Shown here piece by piece: positions 1 through 7,370 of a DNA stretch of 64,000 bases. Source of the DNA: Oscillospiraceae bacterium (GTDB lineage Bacteria > Bacillota > Clostridia > Oscillospirales > Acutalibacteraceae); contig SVPC01000001.1 in the NCBI GenBank assembly GCA_015066095.1, positions 1-64,000 on the forward strand. Reading direction: 5' to 3'. Position 1 is the first letter of the stretch. Every line of letters starts with the position of its first letter. A program made the translations under genes and the position numbers. The notes under the pieces were generated by a model. The model searched no databases. It was not told where the DNA came from and saw only the letters and a list, made by a program, of their open reading frames with translations.

Positions 1-134
1 ATGAAGTGGATTTTCACAACTGGACACAGTGTGTTACGGGAAATGTCCACTTGATTGTTATAACAGCAATGCTGTTTATCAGTGTCGTTTTATTTGCAAT
101 CGGTTTTTTAAGAATTCGAAAAGACAAGAAGTAA
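1..134 (+). CDS. C-terminal end of a membrane-anchored protein (partial)
   Basis: An open frame enters from the left edge and ends at the TAA at 132-134. The last ~20 residues before the tail form a hydrophobic segment (around VITAMLFISVVLFAIGFL) followed by a basic tail RIRKDKK. This is the usual look of a C-terminal membrane anchor or the last helix of a membrane protein. No LPXTG-like motif is visible in the ~20 residues in front of the helix. The family cannot be identified from the tail. A strong hairpin terminator follows at 251-286. Confidence 0.5.
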   Translation, partial: EVDFHNWTQCVTGNVHLIVITAMLFISVVLFAIGFLRIRKDKK

Positions 135-250
135 GCCAATTACAATATTTCGAATAGATGATGTTTGTCTTGAAAATTGTTTTAGGTTCTCCTAACAAGT
201 GACATTTTGGACGCCTAAATGTCCTGCTTGTTACGGTATGAGACAAAATT

Positions 251-286
251 AAAAGGAATCACGAAATTTTCGTGATTCCTTTTTTG
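251..286 (+). terminator. Rho-independent terminator
   Basis: A long perfect hairpin (GGAATCACGAAA paired with TTTCGTGATTCC) is followed by a run of six T. It lies about 115 bases after the partial membrane gene. The arms have flanking A/T runs, so it could work on both strands. Confidence 0.8.
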
Positions 287-309
287 CTATCCTTTAGAGT
301 ACAACTCAT

Positions 310-349
310 ACGGATGAACTCTTTTATTTTGGCGCAGAGAGGGGGATTT
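310..349. repeat. 40-bp direct repeat of the tRNA-Ser 3' end
   Basis: Positions 310-349 are identical to 503-542, offset by 193 bp. The repeated block contains half of the tRNA-Ser terminator hairpin, the encoded CCA, the discriminator base, the acceptor 3' strand and the 3' half of the T-stem. It looks like the second copy of an attachment-type duplication at a tRNA 3' end. Confidence 0.85.
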
Positions 350-471
350 TGTCCCGGCGCTCCCGCGCCTATCGCCTCGCTAACGCTCGTTGCCCCGTCG
401 GCGAAAACAACCATTTAGGTTGTTTTCTTCCAAAAGCCTGGCGGCTTTCTCCCTCCTTGTTCGAATCCCCC
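331..471 (-). repeat. GC-rich element bounded by inverted and direct pieces of tRNA-Ser
   Basis: Read on the minus strand, this 141-bp segment starts with a 12-base inverted copy of the tRNA-Ser T-arm (460-471 is the reverse complement of 536-547). It runs through a GC-rich core with two small hairpins (AACAACC/GGTTGTT and GGCGC/GCGCC). It ends in a direct copy of the tRNA acceptor and CCA (331-349). The core is much richer in G+C than its surroundings. The same design recurs after tRNA-Gln at 50265-50410. No protein-coding potential is convincing. Confidence 0.7.
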
Positions 472-484
472 TTTTTTATATAAA

Positions 485-520
485 AACAAAAGAGTCCATC
501 CTTACGGATGAACTCTTTTA
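485..520 (-). terminator. Terminator of tRNA-Ser
   Basis: On the minus strand, AAAAGAGT and CATCC pair with GGATG and ACTCTTTT around a GTAA loop, followed by GTTTTTA. It sits directly after the tRNA-Ser 3' end. Confidence 0.8.
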
Positions 521-523
521 TTT

Positions 524-615
524 TGGCGCAGAGAGGGGGATTCGAACCCCCGAAGTGGTATTAGCACTTACACGATTTCCAGTCGTGCGCCTTAGACCAG
601 CTCAGCCATCTCTGC
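524..615 (-). tRNA. tRNA-Ser (GGA)
   Basis: The minus strand gives an acceptor stem GCAGAGA/TCTCTGC, a D-arm, an anticodon stem ACGA/TCGT with loop CTGGAAA (anticodon GGA), a long variable arm as expected for tRNA-Ser, the T-arm GGGGG TTCGAAT CCCCC, discriminator G and an encoded CCA (524-526). A matching promoter lies at 633-661. Confidence 0.95.
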
Positions 616-632
616 ACATGTCACTAAAGCAT

Positions 633-661
633 TATAATACATAGTTATAAAAAATGCAAGT
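633..661 (-). promoter_or_regulatory. Promoter of tRNA-Ser
   Basis: On the minus strand there is TTGCAT, a 17-base spacer and TATAAT, ending about 18 bases upstream of the mature tRNA 5' end. This is a good sigma-70/sigma-A match. Confidence 0.7.
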
Positions 662-727
662 ATAAATTTGGAAAATAAAAAATATTATAATATTTTAAAA
701 AAGTGGTGTAATAACCTATATTATGTA

Positions 728-758
728 ATGATGCTATGCCTAAGGCAAACATCATTGA
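728..758. repeat. Single AATGATG...CATCATT hairpin unit
   Basis: AATGATG and CATCATT face each other around a GCCTAAGGC core. This is an isolated copy of the repeat family that forms the cluster at 1707-1880. It sits next to the terminator at 758-786. Confidence 0.6.
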
Positions 759-786
759 AAAAACCACTTCTTTCGAAGTGGTTTTT
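758..786 (-). terminator. Bidirectional terminator
   Basis: AAAAAACCACTTC pairs with GAAGTGGTTTTTT around a TTTC loop. It lies about 65 bases downstream of the minus-strand membrane protein gene and ends that two-gene operon. Confidence 0.8.
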
Positions 787-849
787 TCTTGCGAAAGAGC
801 TGTATAACGGTGCGTAAATGTGGCAAAGAAAAGCGAAAAGGTGCGTAAA

Positions 850-1308
850 TTACACCATACCGCTTTTGATGGTTTTCAAAATTTCTTTTTCCGCCTCTTT
901 GCCATACGCATAAAGTGTAATGGTGATGCTTGTTCCGTCTTTCAGTCTGAATGTATAGAAAAAACAATCATCAGAAATAATCTTATCACCTTTGTGAAAT
1001 TTACTTTCAACGGAACTGAGATCACATATTCTGACAACAGTTTTTTGAAAAACAGTTTTTCCGTTTCTCTCTGCGCCTCTTGGGAAAATAATCTTGTCTG
1101 TATCTATTATCAATGCTCTGCTTTTTTCGGCGAGAAAACAAGCAAGAAATATGACGCCCAACAATCCACCCGATAATATAAAACCAAAAGGCAACCCAAT
1201 ATTTTTGGCACCTGCAAAAGCAAGAATAATGCCAATCAGTACTACTGCTACACAAATCAAGACCACTATCGCAAGCACCTTTGTTGCCCGAGAAGTATAT
1301 CTTTTCAT
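850..1308 (-). CDS. Two-helix membrane protein of unknown function
   Basis: This 152-residue protein has a basic N-terminus, two hydrophobic helices at about residues 10-32 and 38-60, and a soluble C-terminal half rich in beta-type segments (IIDTDKIIFPRGAERNGK, TFRLKDGTSITITLYAYG). That layout resembles small membrane proteins with a PH-like domain, but I do not recognise a named family. Its ATG overlaps the stop of the preceding four-helix-bundle gene (ATGA), so the two are translationally coupled. Expression is from the promoter at 1680-1708. Confidence 0.65.
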   Translation of the reverse strand: MKRYTSRATKVLAIVVLICVAVVLIGIILAFAGAKNIGLPFGFILSGGLLGVIFLACFLAEKSRALIIDTDKIIFPRGAERNGKTVFQKTVVRICDLSSVESKFHKGDKIISDDCFFYTFRLKDGTSITITLYAYGKEAEKEILKTIKSGMV

Positions 1309-1658
1309 TTTGCATTCTCCTTAGCGGTTCGACAAGAAGCGATCAGCATCACACGCAACGACGTACATTTTGCAGAAAGAGCTTTATATAATTGTTCGTC
1401 AATGTAGTTGGTTCTGTGCAACAACTCAATCCAATAACCTGTTTCACTTGCTTCTTTCAAGGCAATTTCAAGTTTTGAAACAAAGTCTTTCTTACCTTGT
1501 GCGTACTGTGCTTCATAGATGTTGGCACCGATGCTCGTTCCGCTTCTGCCGATTTGGTTAGAAATAATAGATTCGTGGTTAGATTTTAAATGCTTTACAA
1601 GGTTGATAATATCCACAGAGAATTCCATTGACAGTTCTGCCAGCTTATTTTCCTTCAC
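1305..1658 (-). CDS. Four helix bundle protein (23S rRNA IVP family)
   Basis: This 117-residue protein has the signature of the four-helix-bundle/S23 family (TIGR02436): a conserved SNQIGRSGTSIGANIYEA segment followed by SKLEIALKEASETGYWIELL. Members were first found as ORFs in intervening sequences of 23S rRNA genes but are common as free-standing chromosomal genes. Their role is not established and nucleic-acid or protein binding is only assumed. The start is a GTG with the ribosome binding site AGGAGG just upstream. It is the first gene of a two-gene operon. Confidence 0.85.
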   Translation of the reverse strand: MKENKLAELSMEFSVDIINLVKHLKSNHESIISNQIGRSGTSIGANIYEAQYAQGKKDFVSKLEIALKEASETGYWIELLHRTNYIDEQLYKALSAKCTSLRVMLIASCRTAKENAK

Positions 1659-1679
1659 GTAATCGCCTCCTTTAAAGAC

Positions 1680-1708
1680 ATTATATCATAAAAACCAGGA
1701 TATTTCAA
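1680..1708 (-). promoter_or_regulatory. Promoter of the four-helix-bundle operon
   Basis: On the minus strand, TTGAAA (1703-1708), a 17-base spacer and TATAAT (1680-1685) form a near-consensus promoter about 20 bases upstream of the GTG start. Confidence 0.75.
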
Positions 1709-1880
1709 TGATGCATCGCCTACGGCGATATGATGCATTTGCTTCGCAAATATGATGTTGCTCCACTTCGTTTTACAATGATGCGATGTTTGCCATAAAA
1801 TGTGGCGAAGCCACACATCATTCGCGAAGCGAACATCATTAGGCGAAGCCATCATCATTTGCCGAAGGCAAACATCATTC
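1707..1880. repeat. Cluster of short hairpin repeats with CATCATT/AATGATG links
   Basis: About seven to eight units are packed here. Each is a small palindrome with a GCGAAGC-type core (for example GGCGAAGCC, CGCGAAGCG, GCCGAAGGC, GCCTACGGC) joined by AACATCATT or its complement. In the left half the link reads ATGATG and in the right half CATCATT, so the cluster is arranged head to head around about 1795. There is no coding potential. It sits between the four-helix-bundle promoter and the tRNA-Glu terminator. Confidence 0.75.
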
Positions 1881-1921
1881 AAAAAGACCTCTTTTGTCCA
1901 GTAGACAAAAGAGGTCTTTTT
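1881..1921 (-). terminator. Terminator of the tRNA-Met/tRNA-Glu operon
   Basis: AAAAAGACCTCTTTTGTC pairs perfectly with GACAAAAGAGGTCTTTTT around a five-base loop, directly after tRNA-Glu on the minus strand. Confidence 0.85.
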
Positions 1922-1923
1922 GT

Positions 1924-1999
1924 TGGTGACCCGTACGAGATTCGAACTCGTGTTACCGCCGTGAAAGGGCGGTGTCTTAGGCCTCTTGACCAACGGGCC
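1924..1999 (-). tRNA. tRNA-Glu (TTC)
   Basis: The minus strand has acceptor GGCCCGT/ACGGGTC, an anticodon stem CCGCC/GGCGG with loop CTTTCAC (anticodon TTC), a T-arm around GTTCGAATC, discriminator A and an encoded CCA. It is co-transcribed with tRNA-Met just upstream. Confidence 0.95.
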
Positions 2000-2002
2000 G
2001 AA

Positions 2003-2079
2003 TGGTGGCTGTAATTGGATTTGAACCAATGACACTGCGGGTATGAACCGCATGCTCTAGCCAACTGAGCTATACAGCC
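2003..2079 (-). tRNA. tRNA-Met (CAT), elongator type
   Basis: The minus strand has acceptor GGCTGTA/TACAGCC, an anticodon loop TTCATAC (anticodon CAT), a T-arm around GGTTCAAATCC and an encoded CCA. The paired first acceptor base pair and the TTCATAC loop point to elongator tRNA-Met. Initiator tRNA would have an unpaired 1-72, and Ile2 tRNA usually has a CTCATAA loop. Confidence 0.9.
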
Positions 2080-2100
2080 ATATTTTTCAGCGACTTGTAT

Positions 2101-2129
2101 ATTATATCGAAACTAGTCGCTTTTGTCAA
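2101..2129 (-). promoter_or_regulatory. Promoter of tRNA-Met/tRNA-Glu
   Basis: TTGACA (2124-2129), 17 bases and TATAAT (2101-2106) on the minus strand form a perfect consensus promoter about 20 bases before tRNA-Met. Confidence 0.9.
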
Positions 2130-2147
2130 TAGTAAATTTTAAAAAAA

Positions 2148-3086
2148 TTATTTTTTTCGGTTTTTGACAGGTGAAACAAACCAATTTACACCCCAAACAC
2201 CGATAATTATCATACCGCAGAGTATATATTCCCATAGGCTTAGTGACTCATTTAAAACAAATACACCTGCAAGTACAGTGACCACAGTGATTATATTAGA
2301 AAAAGATGATGCTTCAATAACAGTTATATTGGTTGTGGCAAAGTTGTATATTAAGAATGCTAAAACCGATGAAATGACCGCAAGATAAAAAATTGCAAAT
2401 ATAAATTCGCTATGCTTAAAACTATTTAAAACAAGTGGGATGAACTTAGTGTTATAACGCATAATGGCAATAATATTAAAACCTACAAACCCTATAAAAA
2501 ACATAGCGTAGGTGCGTTCAAAAGGGGAAGTGGCAGAAGATTGTTTACGACTTAAAATGTTGAAAATAGCCGCGCAAATAACTGCAACAATAAGCAAGAT
2601 AATACCTAAACTGTGGTTTTTGTTGCCATCGTTTGAAATAATGCTTATAACTGAAATGCCTATTATAGAAATAATGGTGAAAAACCATTGAAGAAAGGTT
2701 GGCTTTTCTTTTAAAATAAGTGCGGACATCAGCATAACAGCGACAGGTACTAACGCTATAATAACTCCTGAAAGGGCAGAGGATACAAGTGACAAGCCGT
2801 AAAGTTCGAATATAAAATATAAAAAAGGTTGAGCCAAAGCCATAAGCCAGATTGTAGGATTTTTAAAGATTTTAAACTTCATTTTAAAAACACCAAGGCA
2901 CAGAAAAACATTAAGAAAAAGGAAAGCGATGGTAAAGCGCACGGCTAGTATAATAAGTGGTTCGGAAACCGAGAGTGCCATTTTTGAAAAAATAAAACTA
3001 AAGCCAAATATAATGTTAGCCATAAGGGCACATAAAATACCTAAAAAATGCTTACGATTTTTCAAAATTTGCCACCATCCTTTCAA
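2148..3086 (-). CDS. EamA/DMT family transporter
   Basis: This 312-residue protein consists of ten hydrophobic segments in two similar halves of about 140 residues, the two-EamA-domain layout of the drug/metabolite transporter superfamily. Typical family stretches are visible (GFSFIFSKMALS near residue 28, and the second-half start SVLAFLIYNFA). These proteins sit in the cytoplasmic membrane and usually export amino acids or metabolites. The substrate cannot be told from the sequence. It is a single-gene unit transcribed away from the PucR-type regulator, with an AAAGGATGG ribosome binding site before the ATG. Confidence 0.85.
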   Translation of the reverse strand: MKGWWQILKNRKHFLGILCALMANIIFGFSFIFSKMALSVSEPLIILAVRFTIAFLFLNVFLCLGVFKMKFKIFKNPTIWLMALAQPFLYFIFELYGLSLVSSALSGVIIALVPVAVMLMSALILKEKPTFLQWFFTIISIIGISVISIISNDGNKNHSLGIILLIVAVICAAIFNILSRKQSSATSPFERTYAMFFIGFVGFNIIAIMRYNTKFIPLVLNSFKHSEFIFAIFYLAVISSVLAFLIYNFATTNITVIEASSFSNIITVVTVLAGVFVLNESLSLWEYILCGMIIIGVWGVNWFVSPVKNRKK

Positions 3087-3174
3087 AATACGCCTAATTT
3101 TAACATAATTTATGGTGTTATGTATGCAAATATAGGAAATTGTAATTTTTTTGTAACTTTTTCGATATTTCCCC

Positions 3175-3203
3175 TTGCAAAATAGACAAAAAAAGTGTAC
3201 AAT
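3175..3203 (+). promoter_or_regulatory. Likely promoter of the pucR-ftsEX operon
   Basis: TTGCAA (3175-3180), 17 bases and TACAAT (3198-3203). A TATAAT directly downstream offers an overlapping alternative. The ATG follows about 55 bases later, behind AAAAGGATG. Confidence 0.55.
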
Positions 3204-3258
3204 ATAATCAGTATATTATGTCTGTATATTATATTCTTTAAAAGGATGTGTTTATTTA

Positions 3259-4332
3259 ATGGCAAATCGACTTTTCCAAGGTGTAATTCATCAAATGAAA
3301 GACGCTATTGACCGTACTTTTGGTGTGGTTGATGAGAATCTCACAATTATTGCTTCAAGCGAACTTAGTAAAATAGGCGAGACAGTAATTGATTTTATGC
3401 CTTCTTTGGAAACTCAAACAAGTAATGGATGTACATATAAGGCAATTTCTTCCACTCAAGGTGCCAAATATGCGGTTTTTGTAGATGGTGATGATTTACT
3501 CGCTACAAAATATGCAAATGTTTTGGCGGTGGCTTTTTCTAATATTAAGTTTTATTACGACGAAAAGTATGACCGCGGTAACTTTATTAAAAATATAATT
3601 CTTGACAACATTTTACCCGGTGATATTTATATTAAAGCGCGAGAATTATATTTTAATAGCGATGTTTCTCGTACTGTAATTATAATTCGTTCACTTGAAT
3701 CAAGTGATGTTTCTATTTATGATATAATTCAAAATCTTTTCCCGGACAAGTCTAAAGATTTTATTATCAACATAAACGAAAATGATATAGCACTCGTTAA
3801 AGAAACCGCACAGGGCATAGACCCAAAGACTATCGAAAAAATGGCTTCAACAATTGCAGATACCATTTCGGGTGAATTTTATGCACATGTGGTAATCGGT
3901 ATAGGTACTACTGTAAATAATCTTAAAGATTTGGCTCGTTCCTTTAAGGAAGCGCAGGCGGCTTTGGAAGTAGGTAAGGTGTTCGATACCGAAAAGACTA
4001 TTGTATCTTACGATAATCTTGGTATTGCACGTCTTATTTATCAGCTGCCCACAACCCTTTGTGAGTCTTTCTTAAAAGAAGTTTTCCGTCGTGGCTCTAT
4101 TGAAAATCTCGACCAAGAAACTTTGTTTACCATTCAACGTTTCTTTGAAAATAATCTTAATGTTTCAGAAACTTCACGTAAACTTTTCGTTCACCGTAAC
4201 ACATTGGTTTACCGTCTTGAAAAAATCAAAAAGATAACAGGTCTTGATTTAAGAGAGTTTGACCACGCAATTATCTTCAAAATTGCGCTTATGGTTAATA
4301 AATATTTAAAGAGTAAACCCATTAAATACTAA
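3259..4332 (+). CDS. PucR/CdaR family transcriptional regulator
   Basis: This 357-residue protein has a C-terminal helix-turn-helix of the PucR type (HTH_30). The stretch NNLNVSETSRKLFVHRNTLV at about residues 293-312 is the family hallmark (ETA..L..H.NTL.YRL). The middle part (about 200-270) resembles the GGDEF-like CdaR segment (GIGTTVNNLKDLARSFKEAQ). The N-terminal ~110 residues look like a small ligand-sensing domain. It precedes ftsE by 25 bases and is probably in the same operon. Its ligand and targets are not evident. Confidence 0.85.
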   Translation: MANRLFQGVIHQMKDAIDRTFGVVDENLTIIASSELSKIGETVIDFMPSLETQTSNGCTYKAISSTQGAKYAVFVDGDDLLATKYANVLAVAFSNIKFYYDEKYDRGNFIKNIILDNILPGDIYIKARELYFNSDVSRTVIIIRSLESSDVSIYDIIQNLFPDKSKDFIININENDIALVKETAQGIDPKTIEKMASTIADTISGEFYAHVVIGIGTTVNNLKDLARSFKEAQAALEVGKVFDTEKTIVSYDNLGIARLIYQLPTTLCESFLKEVFRRGSIENLDQETLFTIQRFFENNLNVSETSRKLFVHRNTLVYRLEKIKKITGLDLREFDHAIIFKIALMVNKYLKSKPIKY

Positions 4333-4357
4333 TATTTTATAGAAAAGGATTTTTTTG

Positions 4358-5068
4358 ATGGAACATGAGGTTAAGGTAAGCACCGCCAAACCTATTATTG
4401 AATTTCGCGGTGTTTCAAAAACTTACCAAACAGGCACACACGCTTTGGAAGATGTTAATATAAAAATCAACAATGGTGAGTTTGTATTTGTTGTAGGTTC
4501 TTCAGGCGCAGGTAAGAGTACATTTATGAAACTTATTATGCGTGAAGAAAAGGCCAATACAGGCAAAATTGTGGTTAATGGTTTTAATCTTACCAAAATG
4601 AAGCGTAAAACCGTGCCGATACTCAGACGTACTATGGGTATAGTCTTCCAGGATTTTCGCCTAATTCCAAATATGAATGTTTTTGAGAACGTTGCCTTTG
4701 CAATGCATGTTGTAGGTGCCGACGGCAGAAAAATCCGTCGTGAGGTATCTAAGGCACTTTCGCTCGTAGGTTTAGGACATAAAGCGCGTTCTATGCCAAA
4801 TCAGTTATCGGGCGGTGAGCAACAACGCGTGGGCCTTGCTCGTGCTCTTGTAAATTCACCAGATTTAATTATAGCAGACGAGCCTACCGGTAACGTAGAC
4901 CCCAATATGTCTTATGAAATAGTTTCATTACTTACCGAAATTAACAAACGCGGAACAACCGTTTTAATGGTAACACACGACCATAATTTGGTGCGTGATT
5001 TCCATCACCGTGTTATTATGCTTGACGGCGGTAAGATTGTTGCCGATAATGCGGGAGGTGACCTATAA
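4358..5068 (+). CDS. ftsE: Cell division ATP-binding protein FtsE
   Basis: This 236-residue ABC ATPase has Walker [10 protein letters not shown] (residues 47-55), the Q-loop VFQDFRLI, signature [15 protein letters not shown] and Walker [13 protein letters not shown]. These, with the match to FtsX downstream, identify FtsE. It drives conformational changes in FtsX that activate peptidoglycan hydrolases during division or elongation. The start is the ATG at 4358 (preceded by AAAGGAT). An in-frame TTG one codon upstream is less likely. Its stop overlaps the ftsX start (TAATG). Confidence 0.95.
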   Translation: MEHEVKVSTAKPIIEFRGVSKTYQTGTHALEDVNIKINNGEFVFVVGSSGAGKSTFMKLIMREEKANTGKIVVNGFNLTKMKRKTVPILRRTMGIVFQDFRLIPNMNVFENVAFAMHVVGADGRKIRREVSKALSLVGLGHKARSMPNQLSGGEQQRVGLARALVNSPDLIIADEPTGNVDPNMSYEIVSLLTEINKRGTTVLMVTHDHNLVRDFHHRVIMLDGGKIVADNAGGDL

Positions 5069-6078
5069 TGAAACTTAACAGTGTAAGATATTTAGTGGGC
5101 GAAGGTTTTAAAAATACCTGGACTAATCGCCTTATGACAATTGCATCTGTGGGTGTTTTGGTCGCCTGTATGGTTATTATGGGCATTTTCGTACTTATAT
5201 CCCAAAATGCAGATATGGCAATGGGTAATCTTGAAAAGCAAAATGTTATAATGGCTTATATGGAAGATTACAGCTGGGCGCTTTACGGCAATGGTAATAG
5301 TCAGTTGGGTAAAGATACTACCGAACAGGCTGACAAAAACGGAATTCGTCCATCTGACTATGTAATCCATAATGAAGATGAAGCTAAAGCACTTTGTGAT
5401 AAAATTTCGGAATTAGATAATGTCGATTCGGTTACCTTTGTTTCAAGCGAAGAAGGTCTCAAATCGGCAATAAAGTCTATGACCGAAGAACAAAGGGAGT
5501 ATTTCACATTTTTAAACGAAGAGGGTGAGAATCCGCTTTCGTGCGCCGCAAAGATTTCTATGAAAGATATGAAATATTTCGATAAAACAGTTGCCGAAAT
5601 ACAAAAACTTAACGGCATAGACACTATTCAATCAAGTAGTGAAGATGCTGAAAGAATTTTAGCAATTAAAGATGGATTGGCGGCTGCCAGCGCTTGGCTT
5701 ATTGCTATACTTATGATAATTTCACTTGTTATTGTTTCAAATACAATCCGCGTGACAATGTATACCCGTAAGCTTGAAATCAGTATTATGAAAGCAGTTG
5801 GTGCTACCGATGCATTTATAAGACTACCTTTTGTAGTAGAGGGTATGGTTATAGGTATTGTTTCGGCTTTACTTGCAGAGGGATTGCTGTATTTCTGTTA
5901 TCGCATTGCTACTGAAAAGATTGTAAGTACCTTTGGTGCAGTAGTACCATTTGGAGATGCGATGTGGACATTATTGTTGTTGTTTATAGGTATAGGTGTT
6001 GTAGCCGGTATTATAGGTAGTGTAATAATCATCAGTAAATATCTGCGTAAAGAGGGCAGCGAATTCGCCGCTATTTAA
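5068..6078 (+). CDS. ftsX: Cell division protein FtsX
   Basis: This 336-residue membrane protein has one N-terminal transmembrane helix (about 20-43). A large extracellular domain (about 45-205) carries the FtsX ECD, which in Gram-positives binds PcsB/CwlO-type hydrolases. Three C-terminal helices follow (about 212-235, 255-280, 300-325), and the intervening RVTMYTRKLEISIMKAVGAT segment is typical. It is coupled to ftsE by TAATG and is followed 23 bases later by the M23 hydrolase that is its probable partner. Confidence 0.95.
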   Translation: MKLNSVRYLVGEGFKNTWTNRLMTIASVGVLVACMVIMGIFVLISQNADMAMGNLEKQNVIMAYMEDYSWALYGNGNSQLGKDTTEQADKNGIRPSDYVIHNEDEAKALCDKISELDNVDSVTFVSSEEGLKSAIKSMTEEQREYFTFLNEEGENPLSCAAKISMKDMKYFDKTVAEIQKLNGIDTIQSSSEDAERILAIKDGLAAASAWLIAILMIISLVIVSNTIRVTMYTRKLEISIMKAVGATDAFIRLPFVVEGMVIGIVSALLAEGLLYFCYRIATEKIVSTFGAVVPFGDAMWTLLLLFIGIGVVAGIIGSVIIISKYLRKEGSEFAAI

Positions 6079-6101
6079 CCAATTTTTAATAGGAGTATGT
6101 A

Positions 6102-7316
6102 ATGTATAAAAAATATATCAAGTTAATTTCTCTTGTTATGGTTTTAACCCTTGCCTTTTCTGCATTTTTTGTTGCAGATGTGGGTGCGGCTTCTAAATCA
6201 CAACTCAAATCAGAAATTAGCAAACTTGAAAAAGAATCTAAAGAACTTGAAAAAGAAATCAGACGTCTTCAAGGTAAAATCAATGAGCAAGAAAAACTCA
6301 AAGATGTTATTGAACGCAAAATGGCAAATGTTCAAAGCCAAATAAGCGCTTACAATAAGCAGATTGATTCTATCAATGATAAAATCAGTGCTAATAAGGC
6401 TGAAATAAAGAAAAACAATGAGCAAATAGCAGCTGATAAATTGGCATTTAAAAAGCGTTTACGCGCTATTTATATGAACAATTCGGGTAGCAATATGTTG
6501 CTCTTGCTTAATGCCGATGACTATTCAGAGTCGTTGCAGTTTTCACAACTTACTACTTCTATATCTGCTCGTGATAAGAAAATGATAGAAGAATTGGTTG
6601 CAGAAATTAAGAAACTTGAAGAAAAGCAAAAAGAAAATGAAGAACTTTTGAAAGAACAGCTTGAAGTTAAAAAAACCATTGAATCTAAAAAGTCTGAACT
6701 TGCAAAAGATGAAAGCCAGATACAGTCTGTAATAAATTCTATTCAAAAAGACCAAAACGAGGTAAAACACGATAACGCTTTGGTTGAAAAAGAATTGAAA
6801 GAAATGCAAAAAGAACTTGACGCTATTCTTAACGCTTCAGGTAACAGTAACACAAATCTTGTATATGATGGTAAAGATTTCTTGTGGCCCACACCTACAG
6901 TAAGTCGTATTTCTTCTTATTTTGGTCCGCGTTGGGGCAGAAATCATAATGGTATAGATATTGCTAACGGTAACTGCTGGGGCGATAAGATAGTAGCAAT
7001 TGCTGATGGCGTTGTTACAACATATTGGAATAGTTGCAAACACAACTACGGTAAAAAGCCTGTTAGAACTTGTTGCGGTAATGGTTACGGGAACTATATT
7101 ACCATTAACCACGGTACTAAAAGCGGTAAAACCTATGTAGCATATTATGCCCATATGGCTACTATTGCAGTATCAAAAGGACAAAAGGTTAAAAAGGGTC
7201 AGGTTGTAGGTTATATCGGTTCTACCGGACGTTCTACCGGTGCGCACTTGCACTTTGGTCTTGCGATAAATGGCAGTTGGGTTAACCCGATGAAGTACTA
7301 TAAAAAAGTAAAATAA
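6102..7316 (+). CDS. Secreted coiled-coil M23 murein hydrolase (EnvC/PcsB/CwlO-like)
   Basis: This 404-residue protein has a signal peptide (residues 1-29, cleavage near VGAA). A very charged coiled coil follows from about 32 to 245 with a short break around 125-150, then a LytM/M23 peptidase domain (about 260-400). Zinc-site residues are H282 and D286 (NHNGIDIANG) and H384 in AHLHFGL, with catalytic H351 and H382 also present. The domain organisation and its place after ftsEX match FtsX-activated cell-wall hydrolases. An unusual insertion at about 309-327 carries three cysteines (C312, C324, C325). A terminator follows. Confidence 0.92.
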   Translation: MYKKYIKLISLVMVLTLAFSAFFVADVGAASKSQLKSEISKLEKESKELEKEIRRLQGKINEQEKLKDVIERKMANVQSQISAYNKQIDSINDKISANKAEIKKNNEQIAADKLAFKKRLRAIYMNNSGSNMLLLLNADDYSESLQFSQLTTSISARDKKMIEELVAEIKKLEEKQKENEELLKEQLEVKKTIESKKSELAKDESQIQSVINSIQKDQNEVKHDNALVEKELKEMQKELDAILNASGNSNTNLVYDGKDFLWPTPTVSRISSYFGPRWGRNHNGIDIANGNCWGDKIVAIADGVVTTYWNSCKHNYGKKPVRTCCGNGYGNYITINHGTKSGKTYVAYYAHMATIAVSKGQKVKKGQVVGYIGSTGRSTGAHLHFGLAINGSWVNPMKYYKKVK

Positions 7317-7323
7317 CAGTAAG

Positions 7324-7349
7324 CCGCCACAAATTTGTGGCGGTTTTCT
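7324..7349 (+). terminator. Terminator after the ftsEX-hydrolase operon
   Basis: A perfect CCGCCACAAA/TTTGTGGCGG hairpin is followed by TTTTCTT. It lies 8 bases after the hydrolase stop and 20 bases before the VanZ gene, so some readthrough into VanZ is possible. Confidence 0.75.
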
Positions 7350-7370
7350 TAAAACAAAAAGGGTGGTTAT

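Noticed and set aside
390..644. Open frame of 84 codons across the tRNA-Ser gene
   Set aside because: It is the antisense/sense translation of the tRNA and its partial copy (GERGIRTPEVV is a typical tRNA artefact). No ribosome site and no protein-like composition.
1707..1880. CRISPR array
   Set aside because: Units are too short, are themselves palindromic, change orientation, and there are no constant repeats with unique spacers or cas genes.
1655..2053. 132-codon minus-strand frame over tRNA-Glu/tRNA-Met and the hairpin cluster
   Set aside because: It reads through two tRNAs and a repeat cluster (residues like LRQMMMASPNDVRFAND reflect the repeat). Not a protein gene.
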